Origin: Clostridiaceae bacterium
GTDB taxonomy: Bacteria > Bacillota > Clostridia > Lachnospirales > Lachnospiraceae
Reading direction: 5' to 3'
Length of the DNA stretch: 64,000 nucleotides
NCBI GenBank assembly: GCA_009911065.1
Contig: QXWR01000002.1
Coordinates: 62,001-126,000, forward strand
The stretch's first letter is position 1, and every line of letters begins with the position of its first letter. A model generated the notes under the pieces. That model was given only the letters and a program-made list of their open reading frames with translations. It made no database searches and had not been told where the DNA came from. Positions 34,307-42,771 of this stretch are shown piece after piece. Position numbers and translations under genes: made by a program.

Positions 34307-35662
34307 TTACTTTGCAGTATTCGACGCAATCAATGCCGCGTCCCACACACCGGAAAATGGCGGCGAATAGCACAAATCCATAAATCCCATCTCATCCACC
34401 GTCAACCCTGCATAGATGGCGATGGCATAATAATTGGCTCTTGGCACTACAATGCCCTGTCCCCAGGTCTCTGCTCCCAAAACCACTCTGGTCTTTGCGT
34501 CATAGATCAGTTTAATATTCAGTTTTTCCGTTCCATAGTAAGAAGCATAGCTGTTGCCGGTGATGGTATTCACCTTAAAATCCATCCCGTTTGCTCTTGC
34601 TTCCTTCTCAGATATTCCTACCTTAGCAGCATCCATTCCAAACAGCCGCAAAGCAGAACTGCCAATCAGTTTAAAAGGCTTTGGCTCCACGCCGCCTAAA
34701 ATATCTCCGATAATCCGCCCCTGCTTATTGGCATTGGTTCCTAAGGGAGCATACGTATAAAGTCCGGTAATGGCTGACCGCATAATGCTGCAGTCTCCTG
34801 CTGCATACACATCCTCCACACTGGTCTCCATCCGTTCATTGACGCAGATCGCTCCGTTTTTCGCCTTCTCCACGTTTTCAATAAAAGAGGTAGCTGGTGC
34901 AATTCCCGCACTGTTAATAACCAGGTCTGCAAAAATCTCCTCCACAACCGCCTCGCCGGACTCATTTTTTCCCTCAAGCCTTGCTTTCACGATCTTGCCG
35001 CCCTCGGCAATCAGCTCTGTCACCTTTGTCCCGGTTTTCACTGCCACGCCGTTCTTCTCCAGCTCTTCTTTCAGAGCCTGACTAACCTCTGTATCAAAAG
35101 CAGGAAGAATATGATCTGCAAGCTCCACCACTGTCACATGTTTTCCGTAATGGCGACATGCTTCAGACACTTCCAGTCCGATAAATCCCGCGCCCACAAT
35201 CACCACATGTTTCGGACTCTCATCCAAAAGGGCATTTTTCACGCGAGTTCCGTCTGCCACATTCCGGATTTCATACAGGTTTTCATATTCCTTGTCAAAA
35301 GGAGGAAAATGTCTTACTCCCGCGCCGCTTCCAATGATAAGCTTATCGTATTCATCGGTAAACTCTTCCCCGCTTTTTAAATCTTTCACAGTCACGGTCT
35401 TTTTTCCTGTGTCCACCCCAGTGACTTCGTGACCGGTTTTTACCGGAATCCCGCTCTTGGCAAACTCTTCTGCTGTCCGGGCAATCAGCTCGCTTCCCTG
35501 ACGAATGTGATCGGAAATATAAAAGGGAATCCCGCAGGCTCCATAAGACACCTCCTCCCCTTTCTCATACACCACAATTTCCACCTGGTCTTTGAGAAGT
35601 CGTTTCAGCTTGGACGCTGCAGACATTCCTGCCGCCACGCCGCCGATAATTACAACCTTCAC
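34307..35662 (-). CDS. CoA-disulfide reductase/NADH oxidase-like FAD oxidoreductase
   Basis: 451 residues. Rossmann loops IIGGVAAGMSAASKLKR (FAD) and VIVGAGFIGLEVSEA (NAD(P)H), the redox cysteine in SYGACGIPFY (Cys43), the second FAD motif VYAAGDC and a C-terminal dimerisation domain. The single cysteine places it with CoA-disulfide reductases, NADH oxidases and peroxidases. The gene overlaps the cystine-type symporter gene by four bases, so reduction of cystine-derived or CoA/cysteine mixed disulfides after import is likely. The exact substrate is inferred from context. Confidence 0.88.
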   Translation of the reverse strand: MKVVIIGGVAAGMSAASKLKRLLKDQVEIVVYEKGEEVSYGACGIPFYISDHIRQGSELIARTAEEFAKSGIPVKTGHEVTGVDTGKKTVTVKDLKSGEEFTDEYDKLIIGSGAGVRHFPPFDKEYENLYEIRNVADGTRVKNALLDESPKHVVIVGAGFIGLEVSEACRHYGKHVTVVELADHILPAFDTEVSQALKEELEKNGVAVKTGTKVTELIAEGGKIVKARLEGKNESGEAVVEEIFADLVINSAGIAPATSFIENVEKAKNGAICVNERMETSVEDVYAAGDCSIMRSAITGLYTYAPLGTNANKQGRIIGDILGGVEPKPFKLIGSSALRLFGMDAAKVGISEKEARANGMDFKVNTITGNSYASYYGTEKLNIKLIYDAKTRVVLGAETWGQGIVVPRANYYAIAIYAGLTVDEMGFMDLCYSPPFSGVWDAALIASNTAK

Positions 35663-37026
35663 TTTCTCACCATCCTTTCAACAAAAATTCCATTGGCCAT
35701 ACAACCAGTTACATTAATCAATGTCCTTGGCACATCTGCTATGGGATCGATTGCAATCATGGCTCCCAGACCTGGAATGGCCTCCTGCATTCCCACCCCT
35801 AATACTGCAGCAAACTCAGCCATTGTAGCGGTTCCCGGCAAATCGGTAATGCCATAGGACATGAGAGCGATGACAACCGCCAAAAGAACCACATCCACTG
35901 GTGTCATCACCATATTGGAGAGTCCTATGGCAAACACAGCTGCCATAGAGGGAAACAATGCCCCGCATCCCTGCATTCCGGAAGAAATTGCATAGGCAGA
36001 CACCACATCTGTAATCTCCCGGTTTCGTCCCAGCCCTTCGGCAAGGGCCTGCTGCGCCTCTGGCAGACAAGCTGCACCGGAGCGGGTTTTCAGAGCCTTC
36101 ACCATAGCTGCCTTTCCCGCCTGGAAAAAGGCGGCAGGCCCTACGCCGCCTATAGCGCTTAACAAAAGCTGTACCAGAAGCATCAAAACAGCTCCCAGGC
36201 AGAGCACCAAAAGCATTTTCACAAGCATCAAAAGAATCACCCATCCATGACAGGAAGTCAGATATGCCATAATGGCTGCCGCTCCCATAGGCTTATAGGC
36301 AATGATCGTCTTGCAAACGCTGGTTCCCACAGAAAACGCACCGTCCACCAAATCAAACACCGGCTTTACTGTGTCCATATATTTTCCGGACATTCGCCGC
36401 GCCGCAATTCCAATATAAATACCAAAAACAAACAGTCCCACCACATTGCCAAAAACCAAATCCAGTCCCAGTCCAGCGGGAATCCGGTCGGCAATCACAT
36501 GCAAAATTCCGGCTCCTTCTGCCACGCTCCACTGAAACACTTCTCCATTGGTCCCCGGCACCAGCCCGACCTGAAAGAAAAGTCCCAGGCAGGCTGCAAT
36601 CAAAGCGCTGATAGCCACCATTCCAGTATTGACCCGCTTTTTCCACCGGGTCAAAGAAGAAACCTGCTTTTCGGCCGGCGTATGAATCACCAGACGAATG
36701 GAAGCAAGAAAAATCATAGGAACCACCACGCACAAAAACAAAGACAGGTATCCATGGGCCACCAGCCCAAACCATTGGCCAAGATTATCCGCCATTGTAG
36801 ACGAAGAAGAAATCTCCGTCTGACTGACCATCCACACTGCCATTCCAAACACAGTTCCCGCTCCGCTGCCCATTAAAACCCGCGTGGCAAAGCTAAACTT
36901 TTTTTTCGGCAGTCGGGACAGTCCAAAAAGCATGGCAAAAAACGCCCCAATCCATATCAATCTTTCCCAATGACCTTGATAAATATCCAAAGCATTAAGA
37001 ATCTCATTGCTGTTGACGGTTGTCAA
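35659..37026 (-). CDS. DAACS family symporter, probable L-cystine transporter
   Basis: 455 residues with about 9-10 membrane helices and two hairpin-loop regions. The conserved C-terminal DAACS segment reads MIAIDPIADVPRTLINVTGC, close to the GltPh/TcyP ligand site, and LVPMIFLASIRLVIHT-type sequence lies near helix 3. A location directly after the cysteine desulfidase gene and overlapping the thiol flavoprotein gene suggests cystine as the substrate, as for TcyP. Dicarboxylate transport is the alternative. Confidence 0.82.
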   Translation of the reverse strand: MTTVNSNEILNALDIYQGHWERLIWIGAFFAMLFGLSRLPKKKFSFATRVLMGSGAGTVFGMAVWMVSQTEISSSSTMADNLGQWFGLVAHGYLSLFLCVVVPMIFLASIRLVIHTPAEKQVSSLTRWKKRVNTGMVAISALIAACLGLFFQVGLVPGTNGEVFQWSVAEGAGILHVIADRIPAGLGLDLVFGNVVGLFVFGIYIGIAARRMSGKYMDTVKPVFDLVDGAFSVGTSVCKTIIAYKPMGAAAIMAYLTSCHGWVILLMLVKMLLVLCLGAVLMLLVQLLLSAIGGVGPAAFFQAGKAAMVKALKTRSGAACLPEAQQALAEGLGRNREITDVVSAYAISSGMQGCGALFPSMAAVFAIGLSNMVMTPVDVVLLAVVIALMSYGITDLPGTATMAEFAAVLGVGMQEAIPGLGAMIAIDPIADVPRTLINVTGCMANGIFVERMVRK

Positions 37027-37091
37027 TCTACCACCTCGTTCCTGAATTGTTGTCTTTTTTCTTCAAAAGAATTAAGAATGCCTTTTTCTTC

Positions 37092-38369
37092 TTAACAATC
37101 GGTCATAATCTGAATAATTTCTTTGTCCGTTCCCTTCATTCCTTCTTTACTAAGCCGTCCGATGTTTTTGATGGTATTTTCCACTCCTTTGGAAATAATA
37201 CCGTCTCCGCCTTTAAACTGCTGGCCGTTCATGTACATCTGATACCCTAAAATCCCTGCATCCACAGCAGCCGCAATCTTCCCTGCGCAAGATGGCTTTG
37301 CCCCGTCACAGATAATCCCAGACACAATCGCAAGAGCATTGACCAAAGTATGAGCAATGGTCTTATAGTCTCCGCCCAGCAAATAGGCAATCCCACATCC
37401 TGCACCACAACCGGCGCTCACCGCGCCGCAGTAAGCAGACAAACGTCCGATTCCTGTCTTTTGGTGAATGGTCACTAGATTGGAAAGCACCAAAGCCCGA
37501 TACATTTCCTCCTGGGTTACTCCCAAATCTCTGGCATACTCAATTACAGGCAGAGAGGCAGTCATTCCCTGATTTCCGCTGCCAGAATTGATAATTACCG
37601 GCATTTCACATCCGCTCATTCTTGCATCCGATCCCGCAGCAGCAGCGGCTCTGGCTCTCACCCGAATATCATCCCCATAGGCTTTTAACAATACGCTGCC
37701 AATATTTGCCCCCCAGTCATGCTCCAGCCCTTCTTTGGAAATCGCCGTATTGTACTCCACCTGCCGCTCTAAAATCTCCCTCACATCTTCCAAATCCACC
37801 GTCTTGGCAAAATCATAAATATCTTTCACATTTAAAAGGCTCCGGTCCGCCATCTGAGCCTCTTTTGCAGCCATCACACCCACCTCATACAGCTTTTCAT
37901 TATCTTTTTCAATCAGCACAATGTTGGTGTGATAGTTGGCAATCCGCACTTTGGCATAAGAATTTCCCTGATACAAAGTCACAATCATATCCAGAATCTC
38001 GTCTGTCTCCAACGGCTTCACCTGAATCGGAGTCTTGTCCAAATACTCCTTCATCTGCACCTTCTGCTCACTGGTCACATCGGCAATCACTTCCAGAACC
38101 CGCCCCGCATCACCAGCTACAATACCTGCAGCTGCAGCCGCCTCAATTCCTTTCAGCCCGCCTGTGTTGGGTACAATCACGCTCTTTACATTCTTTACAA
38201 TGTTGCCGCTGGCTTCCACCATACACCGGTCCGGCAGAACTCCCAGCACTTCCCTTGCCTTGGCTGCACAGTATGCCAAAGCGATTGGCTCTGTACATCC
38301 CATGGCGGGAACCAGCTCCTCCTTCAGAATCTGTACAAACGTCTGATACTGAACTCCTGTCCGTTCCAT
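37092..38369 (-). CDS. cyuA: L-cysteine desulfidase (UPF0597/CyuA family)
   Basis: 425 residues. Family hallmarks are the N-terminal MGCTEPIALAYCAAKA, SGNIVKNVKSVIVPNTGG, NSGSGNQGMTASLPV, the cysteine-rich CGAVSAGCGAGCGIAYL and ICDGAKPSCAGKIA. The cysteines are expected to hold the [4Fe-4S] cluster. The enzyme splits cysteine into pyruvate, ammonia and H2S. It is the first gene of the five-gene operon with symporter, flavoprotein, AbgT and peptidase, behind a consensus promoter. It should allow energy gain from cysteine and produce sulfide. Confidence 0.92.
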   Translation of the reverse strand: MERTGVQYQTFVQILKEELVPAMGCTEPIALAYCAAKAREVLGVLPDRCMVEASGNIVKNVKSVIVPNTGGLKGIEAAAAAGIVAGDAGRVLEVIADVTSEQKVQMKEYLDKTPIQVKPLETDEILDMIVTLYQGNSYAKVRIANYHTNIVLIEKDNEKLYEVGVMAAKEAQMADRSLLNVKDIYDFAKTVDLEDVREILERQVEYNTAISKEGLEHDWGANIGSVLLKAYGDDIRVRARAAAAAGSDARMSGCEMPVIINSGSGNQGMTASLPVIEYARDLGVTQEEMYRALVLSNLVTIHQKTGIGRLSAYCGAVSAGCGAGCGIAYLLGGDYKTIAHTLVNALAIVSGIICDGAKPSCAGKIAAAVDAGILGYQMYMNGQQFKGGDGIISKGVENTIKNIGRLSKEGMKGTDKEIIQIMTDC

Positions 38370-38493
38370 ACCTGTCCTCCTATGCAGTTTTTGATTATGT
38401 TTTTCCGCCTGTCTGCAGGAAATACCTTTTGCAGACTGACCTTGAAAGATGAAACTTGACTTTATGGAAAATTTATTGAATCTTTATAAATAG

Positions 38494-38522
38494 AATATAT
38501 TACATTATTTGAGCTTTGTCAA
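38494..38522 (-). promoter_or_regulatory. Promoter of the cyuA operon
   Basis: On the minus strand TTGACA (38522-38517) and TATATT (38499-38494) have a 17-base spacer within very AT-rich DNA. The leader of about 120 bases carries an inverted repeat GTCTGCA...TGCAGAC at about 38410-38436, which could be an operator or RNA hairpin. Confidence 0.82.
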
Positions 38523-38617
38523 TCATTACAATAATTTTTTTTTATAATAATAATAAATTAGTTACAGTTTACCAGAAATATAGCAAGTTCAGAGGGGGAG
38601 AATGTTCCTCAGGATAA

Positions 38618-38653
38618 GAATGAGAGAATGTTTCCAGACACATTCTCTCATTC
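38618..38653 (-). terminator. Terminator of the YheO-like regulator gene
   Basis: A perfect 13-base stem GAATGAGAGAATG (38618-38630) with CATTCTCTCATTC (38641-38653) lies directly after the regulator stop. It separates the regulator transcript from the cyuA promoter. The T tail is weak on both sides. Confidence 0.75.
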
Positions 38654-38664
38654 TTTCATGTTGA

Positions 38665-39342
38665 TTAAATCTTTTTTTGAATTTTAGCCAGATACCGGTA
38701 TACGCTTGCTTCCGAGCAGTATAGATACTCTGCCACCAGACTTACCGCCCCTTTTATCTGAAACAGTCCCCCCCGGTTTAACTCTCCCACAATCTGAATC
38801 CGATCCTCCTGGGTCAGACGCTCCCGCACACGTTCTTCGCTGGACCCTACGGTTTGTACCACAGCCTTACTCATCATTTCACCAGTTACATCTGCTGAAA
38901 AATTTTCCACCGGACCTTGGCAGACCAGCCCTCCCATATCATCCAGTCCATGAATCTGATTCATACCGCTTAAAACTCGGATGCTCTCCATCATCTGTTC
39001 AAAAGGAGCCATATCAATGTTAATGCAAAGCTGGCCAACCAGCTCTCCGTTTTCCCTGATAAAATAAGTAGAAGAACGCAGGTTCTTGTTAGGCGCCGCT
39101 CTGCCTACATAATTTGCCACATAATCTTTTTCCTTCCACTCTTCGTTGGCAAGGACAGACAACGTAAAATCGGTTATTGGCGCTCCTATGGTTCTTCCGC
39201 TTACATGTCCGTTAGCAATGGCAACAATATCATGATTGGGTTTTCTGCAATCCCGAAGCACCACTTCCCCATGTTCTCCCAACACCTGTCCCAAAAACTC
39301 CACCAGCTTTTTGTAGTAATCCAATGTATCCAAAATCCGCAC
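38665..39342 (-). CDS. YheO-type PAS/HTH transcriptional regulator
   Basis: 225 residues. The N-terminal YheO-like PAS domain (about 5-115) has LGEHGEVVLRDCRKPNHDIVAI near its start and NKNLRSSTYFIREN. The C-terminal HTH_22 (about 165-222) has RIQIVGELNRGGLFQIKGAV and EYLYCSEASVYRYLAKI. Relatives in this family respond to amino acids or their D-forms. It lies just upstream of the cyuA operon on the same strand and probably controls it, so a cysteine- or sulfide-related ligand is inferred. Confidence 0.87.
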   Translation of the reverse strand: MRILDTLDYYKKLVEFLGQVLGEHGEVVLRDCRKPNHDIVAIANGHVSGRTIGAPITDFTLSVLANEEWKEKDYVANYVGRAAPNKNLRSSTYFIRENGELVGQLCINIDMAPFEQMMESIRVLSGMNQIHGLDDMGGLVCQGPVENFSADVTGEMMSKAVVQTVGSSEERVRERLTQEDRIQIVGELNRGGLFQIKGAVSLVAEYLYCSEASVYRYLAKIQKKI

Positions 39343-39393
39343 CCTCTGACTTCCGTAAAAATTCTAAATTGTCACATCTCATTCCAACACAGA

Positions 39394-39954
39394 TTAAGCA
39401 AACCACAACTCTTCCTTTGTGGTAGAAATTGCATCGGCGCCTGCCGAAAATGCTGCCATAATGTCTTTCTTATCTGAAATTAATCCCCCTGCAATAATGG
39501 GAATTTCAGTATACTTTCGAATCTCCTTTAATACTTTTGGGATAACTCCCGGCATAACCTCCACCAGATCCGGATGAAACGTATCAATCTGCTTTTTCAT
39601 TGTACTCACTGCCATGGAATCAATCATAAACGTCCGCTGTACCCCATAAAGTCCCAATTCTACCGCCCGCTTTACCAACAGGGGTTTTGTACTGATAATT
39701 CCGTCTGCGCTGGTTGTCTGTTTGATAAAATCTACAGCCACCTCCTTTGCATTAAGACCTGCCGTCAAGTCTACGTGAACAATAGCCAGTTTTCCATGAT
39801 CCTGAATCTGCTTTACAATCCCCCCAATGCTGCAGATATTCCCGTACAATACAAACACCACCCGGCACTCTGATTCAAAACACTTCTGAAGCCCTTTGTC
39901 ATCCTTCACCGCCGCAATCACTGGCGAAGTTTCCAACAGTTCGATTGCTTTCAT
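39394..39954 (-). CDS. glpP: Glycerol-3-phosphate responsive antiterminator GlpP
   Basis: 186 residues. GlpP family features: PVIAAVKDDKGLQKCFESECRVVFVLYG, GKLAIVHVDLTAGLNAKEVAVDFI, DGIISTKPLLVKRA, DLVEVMPGVIPKVLKEI and IIAGGLISDKKDI, a TIM-barrel-like protein. In Bacillus, GlpP with G3P binds the glpD leader RNA and prevents termination. In this window glpA and glpK both have a leader terminator, which would be its targets. The gene lies at the edge of the G3P region, after the Ugp operon terminator. Confidence 0.94.
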   Translation of the reverse strand: MKAIELLETSPVIAAVKDDKGLQKCFESECRVVFVLYGNICSIGGIVKQIQDHGKLAIVHVDLTAGLNAKEVAVDFIKQTTSADGIISTKPLLVKRAVELGLYGVQRTFMIDSMAVSTMKKQIDTFHPDLVEVMPGVIPKVLKEIRKYTEIPIIAGGLISDKKDIMAAFSAGADAISTTKEELWFA

Positions 39955-40022
39955 CCTAACCCTTGCCTCCTGAGATTTCTATTCTTCCTACTATTATAAA
40001 TCCTATGGATAAAAAACACAAC

Positions 40023-40065
40023 AATCGGCGCAGATAAAACATAAAACGTTTTATCTGCGCCGATT
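40023..40065 (-). terminator. Strong terminator of the ugp-like operon
   Basis: An 18-base perfect stem (40023-40040 with 40048-40065) and a seven-base loop are followed on both strands by T-rich sequence, TTCTTTT on the plus strand and TTGTTGTGTTTTTT on the minus strand. It ends the minus-strand ugp-like operon. Confidence 0.9.
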
Positions 40066-40131
40066 CTTTTAAAATGAATCCACAGGTTTCCACAACCAAT
40101 AGGTTTGGACTTCAATCACTGGTGTCTCACC

Positions 40132-40857
40132 TTATCTTTTGTCCACCCAGCTTTTGCAGACTTCCGGATAATTGGTAATCACTCCGTCGCAGCCCCACTC
40201 ATAAAGCTGCTCTAAAGTTCCCATATCATTGACCGTCCATACATTCACCTGAATACTATGCTCTTTGCAGCCCCGGACAATCTCCTCTGTCAGGCCCTTA
40301 CATCCTGGATGATATGCCTGGAATCCAAAACGATCACAATAATAACCTGCATTGCCGAGACCTTCATGCAACAGCAATGCGCCGCAAACTGCCTCCGGAG
40401 CGATCTCTTTTACCTTCACCAATGACATATGGTTAAAAGAAGAGTAAAACACCTTCTTCTCCAACCCATACTTTTTCACCAGCTCAATGGTTTTTTCTTC
40501 CAGCTCCTCATAATAATAGACACTTGATTTCAGTTCAATATTGGTCACAAGATCCTGGCCTGCTGCCCAGGCGCAATATTCCTCCAAAGAAGGAATGGGC
40601 TGAAATCCATATTTGCCGCCACAGATTGCCCCTGCATTAAACCGGACCAGCTCATCCCAGGTAAAATCCCGCACATATCCGTTCCCGCCGGTCGTCCTGT
40701 CTACTGCCTCATCATGAATCACCACTACTTTGCCGTCCTTCGTAAGCTGAACATCCAGCTCGATTCCATCACAACCAGTTAAAGCTGCCTTCTGAAATGC
40801 CAGCATGGTATTCTCCGGATACTTTCCACTGTATCCTCTATGGGCATATACCTTCAT
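40132..40857 (-). CDS. ugpQ: Cytoplasmic glycerophosphodiester phosphodiesterase
   Basis: 241 residues without signal peptide. GDPD motifs: YAHRGYSGKYPENTMLAF (catalytic His and metal Glu), GIELDVQLTKDG, VVIHDEAVDRTT (second catalytic His) and NIELKSS. It splits glycerophosphodiesters into G3P and an alcohol. It is the last gene of an operon with two permeases and a binding protein of UgpABE type, so imported phospholipid head-group diesters would be cleaved inside the cell. The G3P made would activate GlpP. Confidence 0.92.
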   Translation of the reverse strand: MKVYAHRGYSGKYPENTMLAFQKAALTGCDGIELDVQLTKDGKVVVIHDEAVDRTTGGNGYVRDFTWDELVRFNAGAICGGKYGFQPIPSLEEYCAWAAGQDLVTNIELKSSVYYYEELEEKTIELVKKYGLEKKVFYSSFNHMSLVKVKEIAPEAVCGALLLHEGLGNAGYYCDRFGFQAYHPGCKGLTEEIVRGCKEHSIQVNVWTVNDMGTLEQLYEWGCDGVITNYPEVCKSWVDKR

Positions 40858-40889
40858 TTTAAAATTCCTCTTTTCTGATCATTTTCTAT

Positions 40890-41771
40890 TTACTTCATTG
40901 CTGCCTTGGAATAACCAGTCAGCATGTATTTCTGGAAGATAAAGAACAGAACAATAACCGGCACTACTGCCAATACGGCTCCTGCCATAATTTCATGGTT
41001 ATTCATGGACTCGCCGCCTGCAAAGGTATTCTTCAAATATGCCAGACCGACGGTCAATACCCGTCTGGATTCACCCTTTGCAATAATCTTCGGCCAGAAA
41101 TAAGCATTCCAGCCATTGGTAAATGTCACCAGAGTCACTGTAAACAAAGTGGATTTACACATAGGCGCCAGAATCCTGGTAATAATCCCCACCCGTCCCA
41201 GGCCGTCCATCCGAGCCGCTTCAATATAGCTGTCGTCAATGGACATAAAGGTCTGTCTCAACATGAAGATGTAATAGGGAGATACCGCTTCCGGTAGGAT
41301 CAAGCCTAGGAAGGTATCAGACATTCCCCAGTTCGCCATCATAATGTAAATAGGAATAAACGTAACCTGCAACGGAATCATCAAAGCGCCCAGCACGATG
41401 ATAAAGCACAGTCCCTGTCCTTTGAATTTTCCCTTGGAAAATCCATAACCAGCAAAGATTCCCGTAACTACCTGAGCAATCAAAATCCCTGCTGTCATAA
41501 CCGTTGTATTCCAGTAATATTTTGCAAAATTACCCCGGTTTAATACATTTACATAGTTTTCAAAATGAAATTCTTTTGGCCATAACGTCGGCGTTGCCAG
41601 CAAAATTTCCTCCTGTGATTTAACAGAGGATACCAACATCCAGTAAATGGGGAACACAATCACAATCAGGACAATAATTGCCAGAGCCCACTGAATCGCC
41701 GCCATAATCTTCTTTTTTCTTTTTGCGGACTCATTCCTTACATCCGCACTTACGGTTGTTTCTGCACTCAT
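40890..41771 (-). CDS. ugpE: ABC transporter permease, UgpE/MalG type
   Basis: 293 residues with six membrane helices and a basic N-terminus. The inner-membrane component loop EAARMDGLGRVGIITRILAPM holds the EAA motif that contacts the ATPase. It belongs to the carbohydrate-importer CUT1 group. Together with the permease gene 13 bases upstream and the binding protein it should form a glycerophosphodiester or sugar importer. No ATPase gene is in the operon. Confidence 0.85.
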   Translation of the reverse strand: MSAETTVSADVRNESAKRKKKIMAAIQWALAIIVLIVIVFPIYWMLVSSVKSQEEILLATPTLWPKEFHFENYVNVLNRGNFAKYYWNTTVMTAGILIAQVVTGIFAGYGFSKGKFKGQGLCFIIVLGALMIPLQVTFIPIYIMMANWGMSDTFLGLILPEAVSPYYIFMLRQTFMSIDDSYIEAARMDGLGRVGIITRILAPMCKSTLFTVTLVTFTNGWNAYFWPKIIAKGESRRVLTVGLAYLKNTFAGGESMNNHEIMAGAVLAVVPVIVLFFIFQKYMLTGYSKAAMK

Positions 41772-41784
41772 AATTGTCCCCCCC

Positions 41785-42690
41785 TTATGAATCGTAGGTT
41801 ACGTTGCCGTTGGATACTTTCATCGTTGCCACGGTTATAATAAGCAGCAGAACAAAGAAGAAAATACCCACTGTAGAAGCACGGTCCATACGGAAATCCA
41901 CCATGGCATAGCGGTAAATATTATACACAAATACTTCTGTAGAACGGTAAGGACCTCCCTGGGTCAAAATATCTACAGACTGGAACACCTTCATGGAGGA
42001 CAAAAACGTGGTAACAAACAAAAACAGAGTAGTGGGAGACAGCATTGGCAGAGTGATCTTAAAAAATCTCTGCACTGCATTGGCTCCGTCTAAAGCCGCT
42101 GCCTCATAATAATCTGTGGCAATTCCCATCATGGCAGACAGATATACCATCATGCCATAACCAATACACCGCCATCCGGTCAGCATTAGCACAGAGATCA
42201 GCGCCATATCCCGGTCCCCCAGCCAATCTACCGGAGCGATTCCCACTAGAGAGAGCAGATAGTTAAAAATACCGCTGTCCGTATTGAGAATCCATAAAAA
42301 TACTACAGCCGCAGAAGACATCGCCACATACTTCGGCATAAAAATAACGGCTCTCATTGCTGCAAAGCTGTTGGTCATCCGATTAAAAATCAGAGCAAAA
42401 ATCATGCCCCCAATCAAAGTAATACTCAGCTCTCCAATGGAATACAAAATTGTCACCTTCAGAGAATTCCATAAGTACTTGTTACCAGAACCTGCAAACA
42501 GCCAGTTCCAGTTTTTAAATCCCACATACTGCCAGGTATCGTTTAAAAGGTTCCAGTCTGTAAAACTGATACGAAGCAGCTCCACAATCGGGTAATAAGT
42601 AAACACCGCAAGAAATATAAGAACCGGAAGCACACAGGAAAAATCCTTCACAGCCGAAATCTTTCTTGGGTTGATTTTTTTCTCATTCAT
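41785..42690 (-). CDS. ugpA: ABC transporter permease, UgpA/MalF type
   Basis: 301 residues, six membrane helices. The EAA loop reads EAAALDGANAVQRFFKITLPML, shared with UgpA and other CUT1 permeases, and the C-terminus has TQGGPYRSTEVFVYNIYRYA. It pairs with the permease encoded next to it. The link to glycerophosphodiesters is from the binding protein and GDPD in the operon. Confidence 0.85.
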   Translation of the reverse strand: MNEKKINPRKISAVKDFSCVLPVLIFLAVFTYYPIVELLRISFTDWNLLNDTWQYVGFKNWNWLFAGSGNKYLWNSLKVTILYSIGELSITLIGGMIFALIFNRMTNSFAAMRAVIFMPKYVAMSSAAVVFLWILNTDSGIFNYLLSLVGIAPVDWLGDRDMALISVLMLTGWRCIGYGMMVYLSAMMGIATDYYEAAALDGANAVQRFFKITLPMLSPTTLFLFVTTFLSSMKVFQSVDILTQGGPYRSTEVFVYNIYRYAMVDFRMDRASTVGIFFFVLLLIITVATMKVSNGNVTYDS

Positions 42691-42771
42691 AGAAAGCCCC
42701 CTGACATTCTCCGGTTATCCGCCTTGTCAAAGGCAGGATAACCGGCTTGCTGATTAATATGGCTTCATGTA

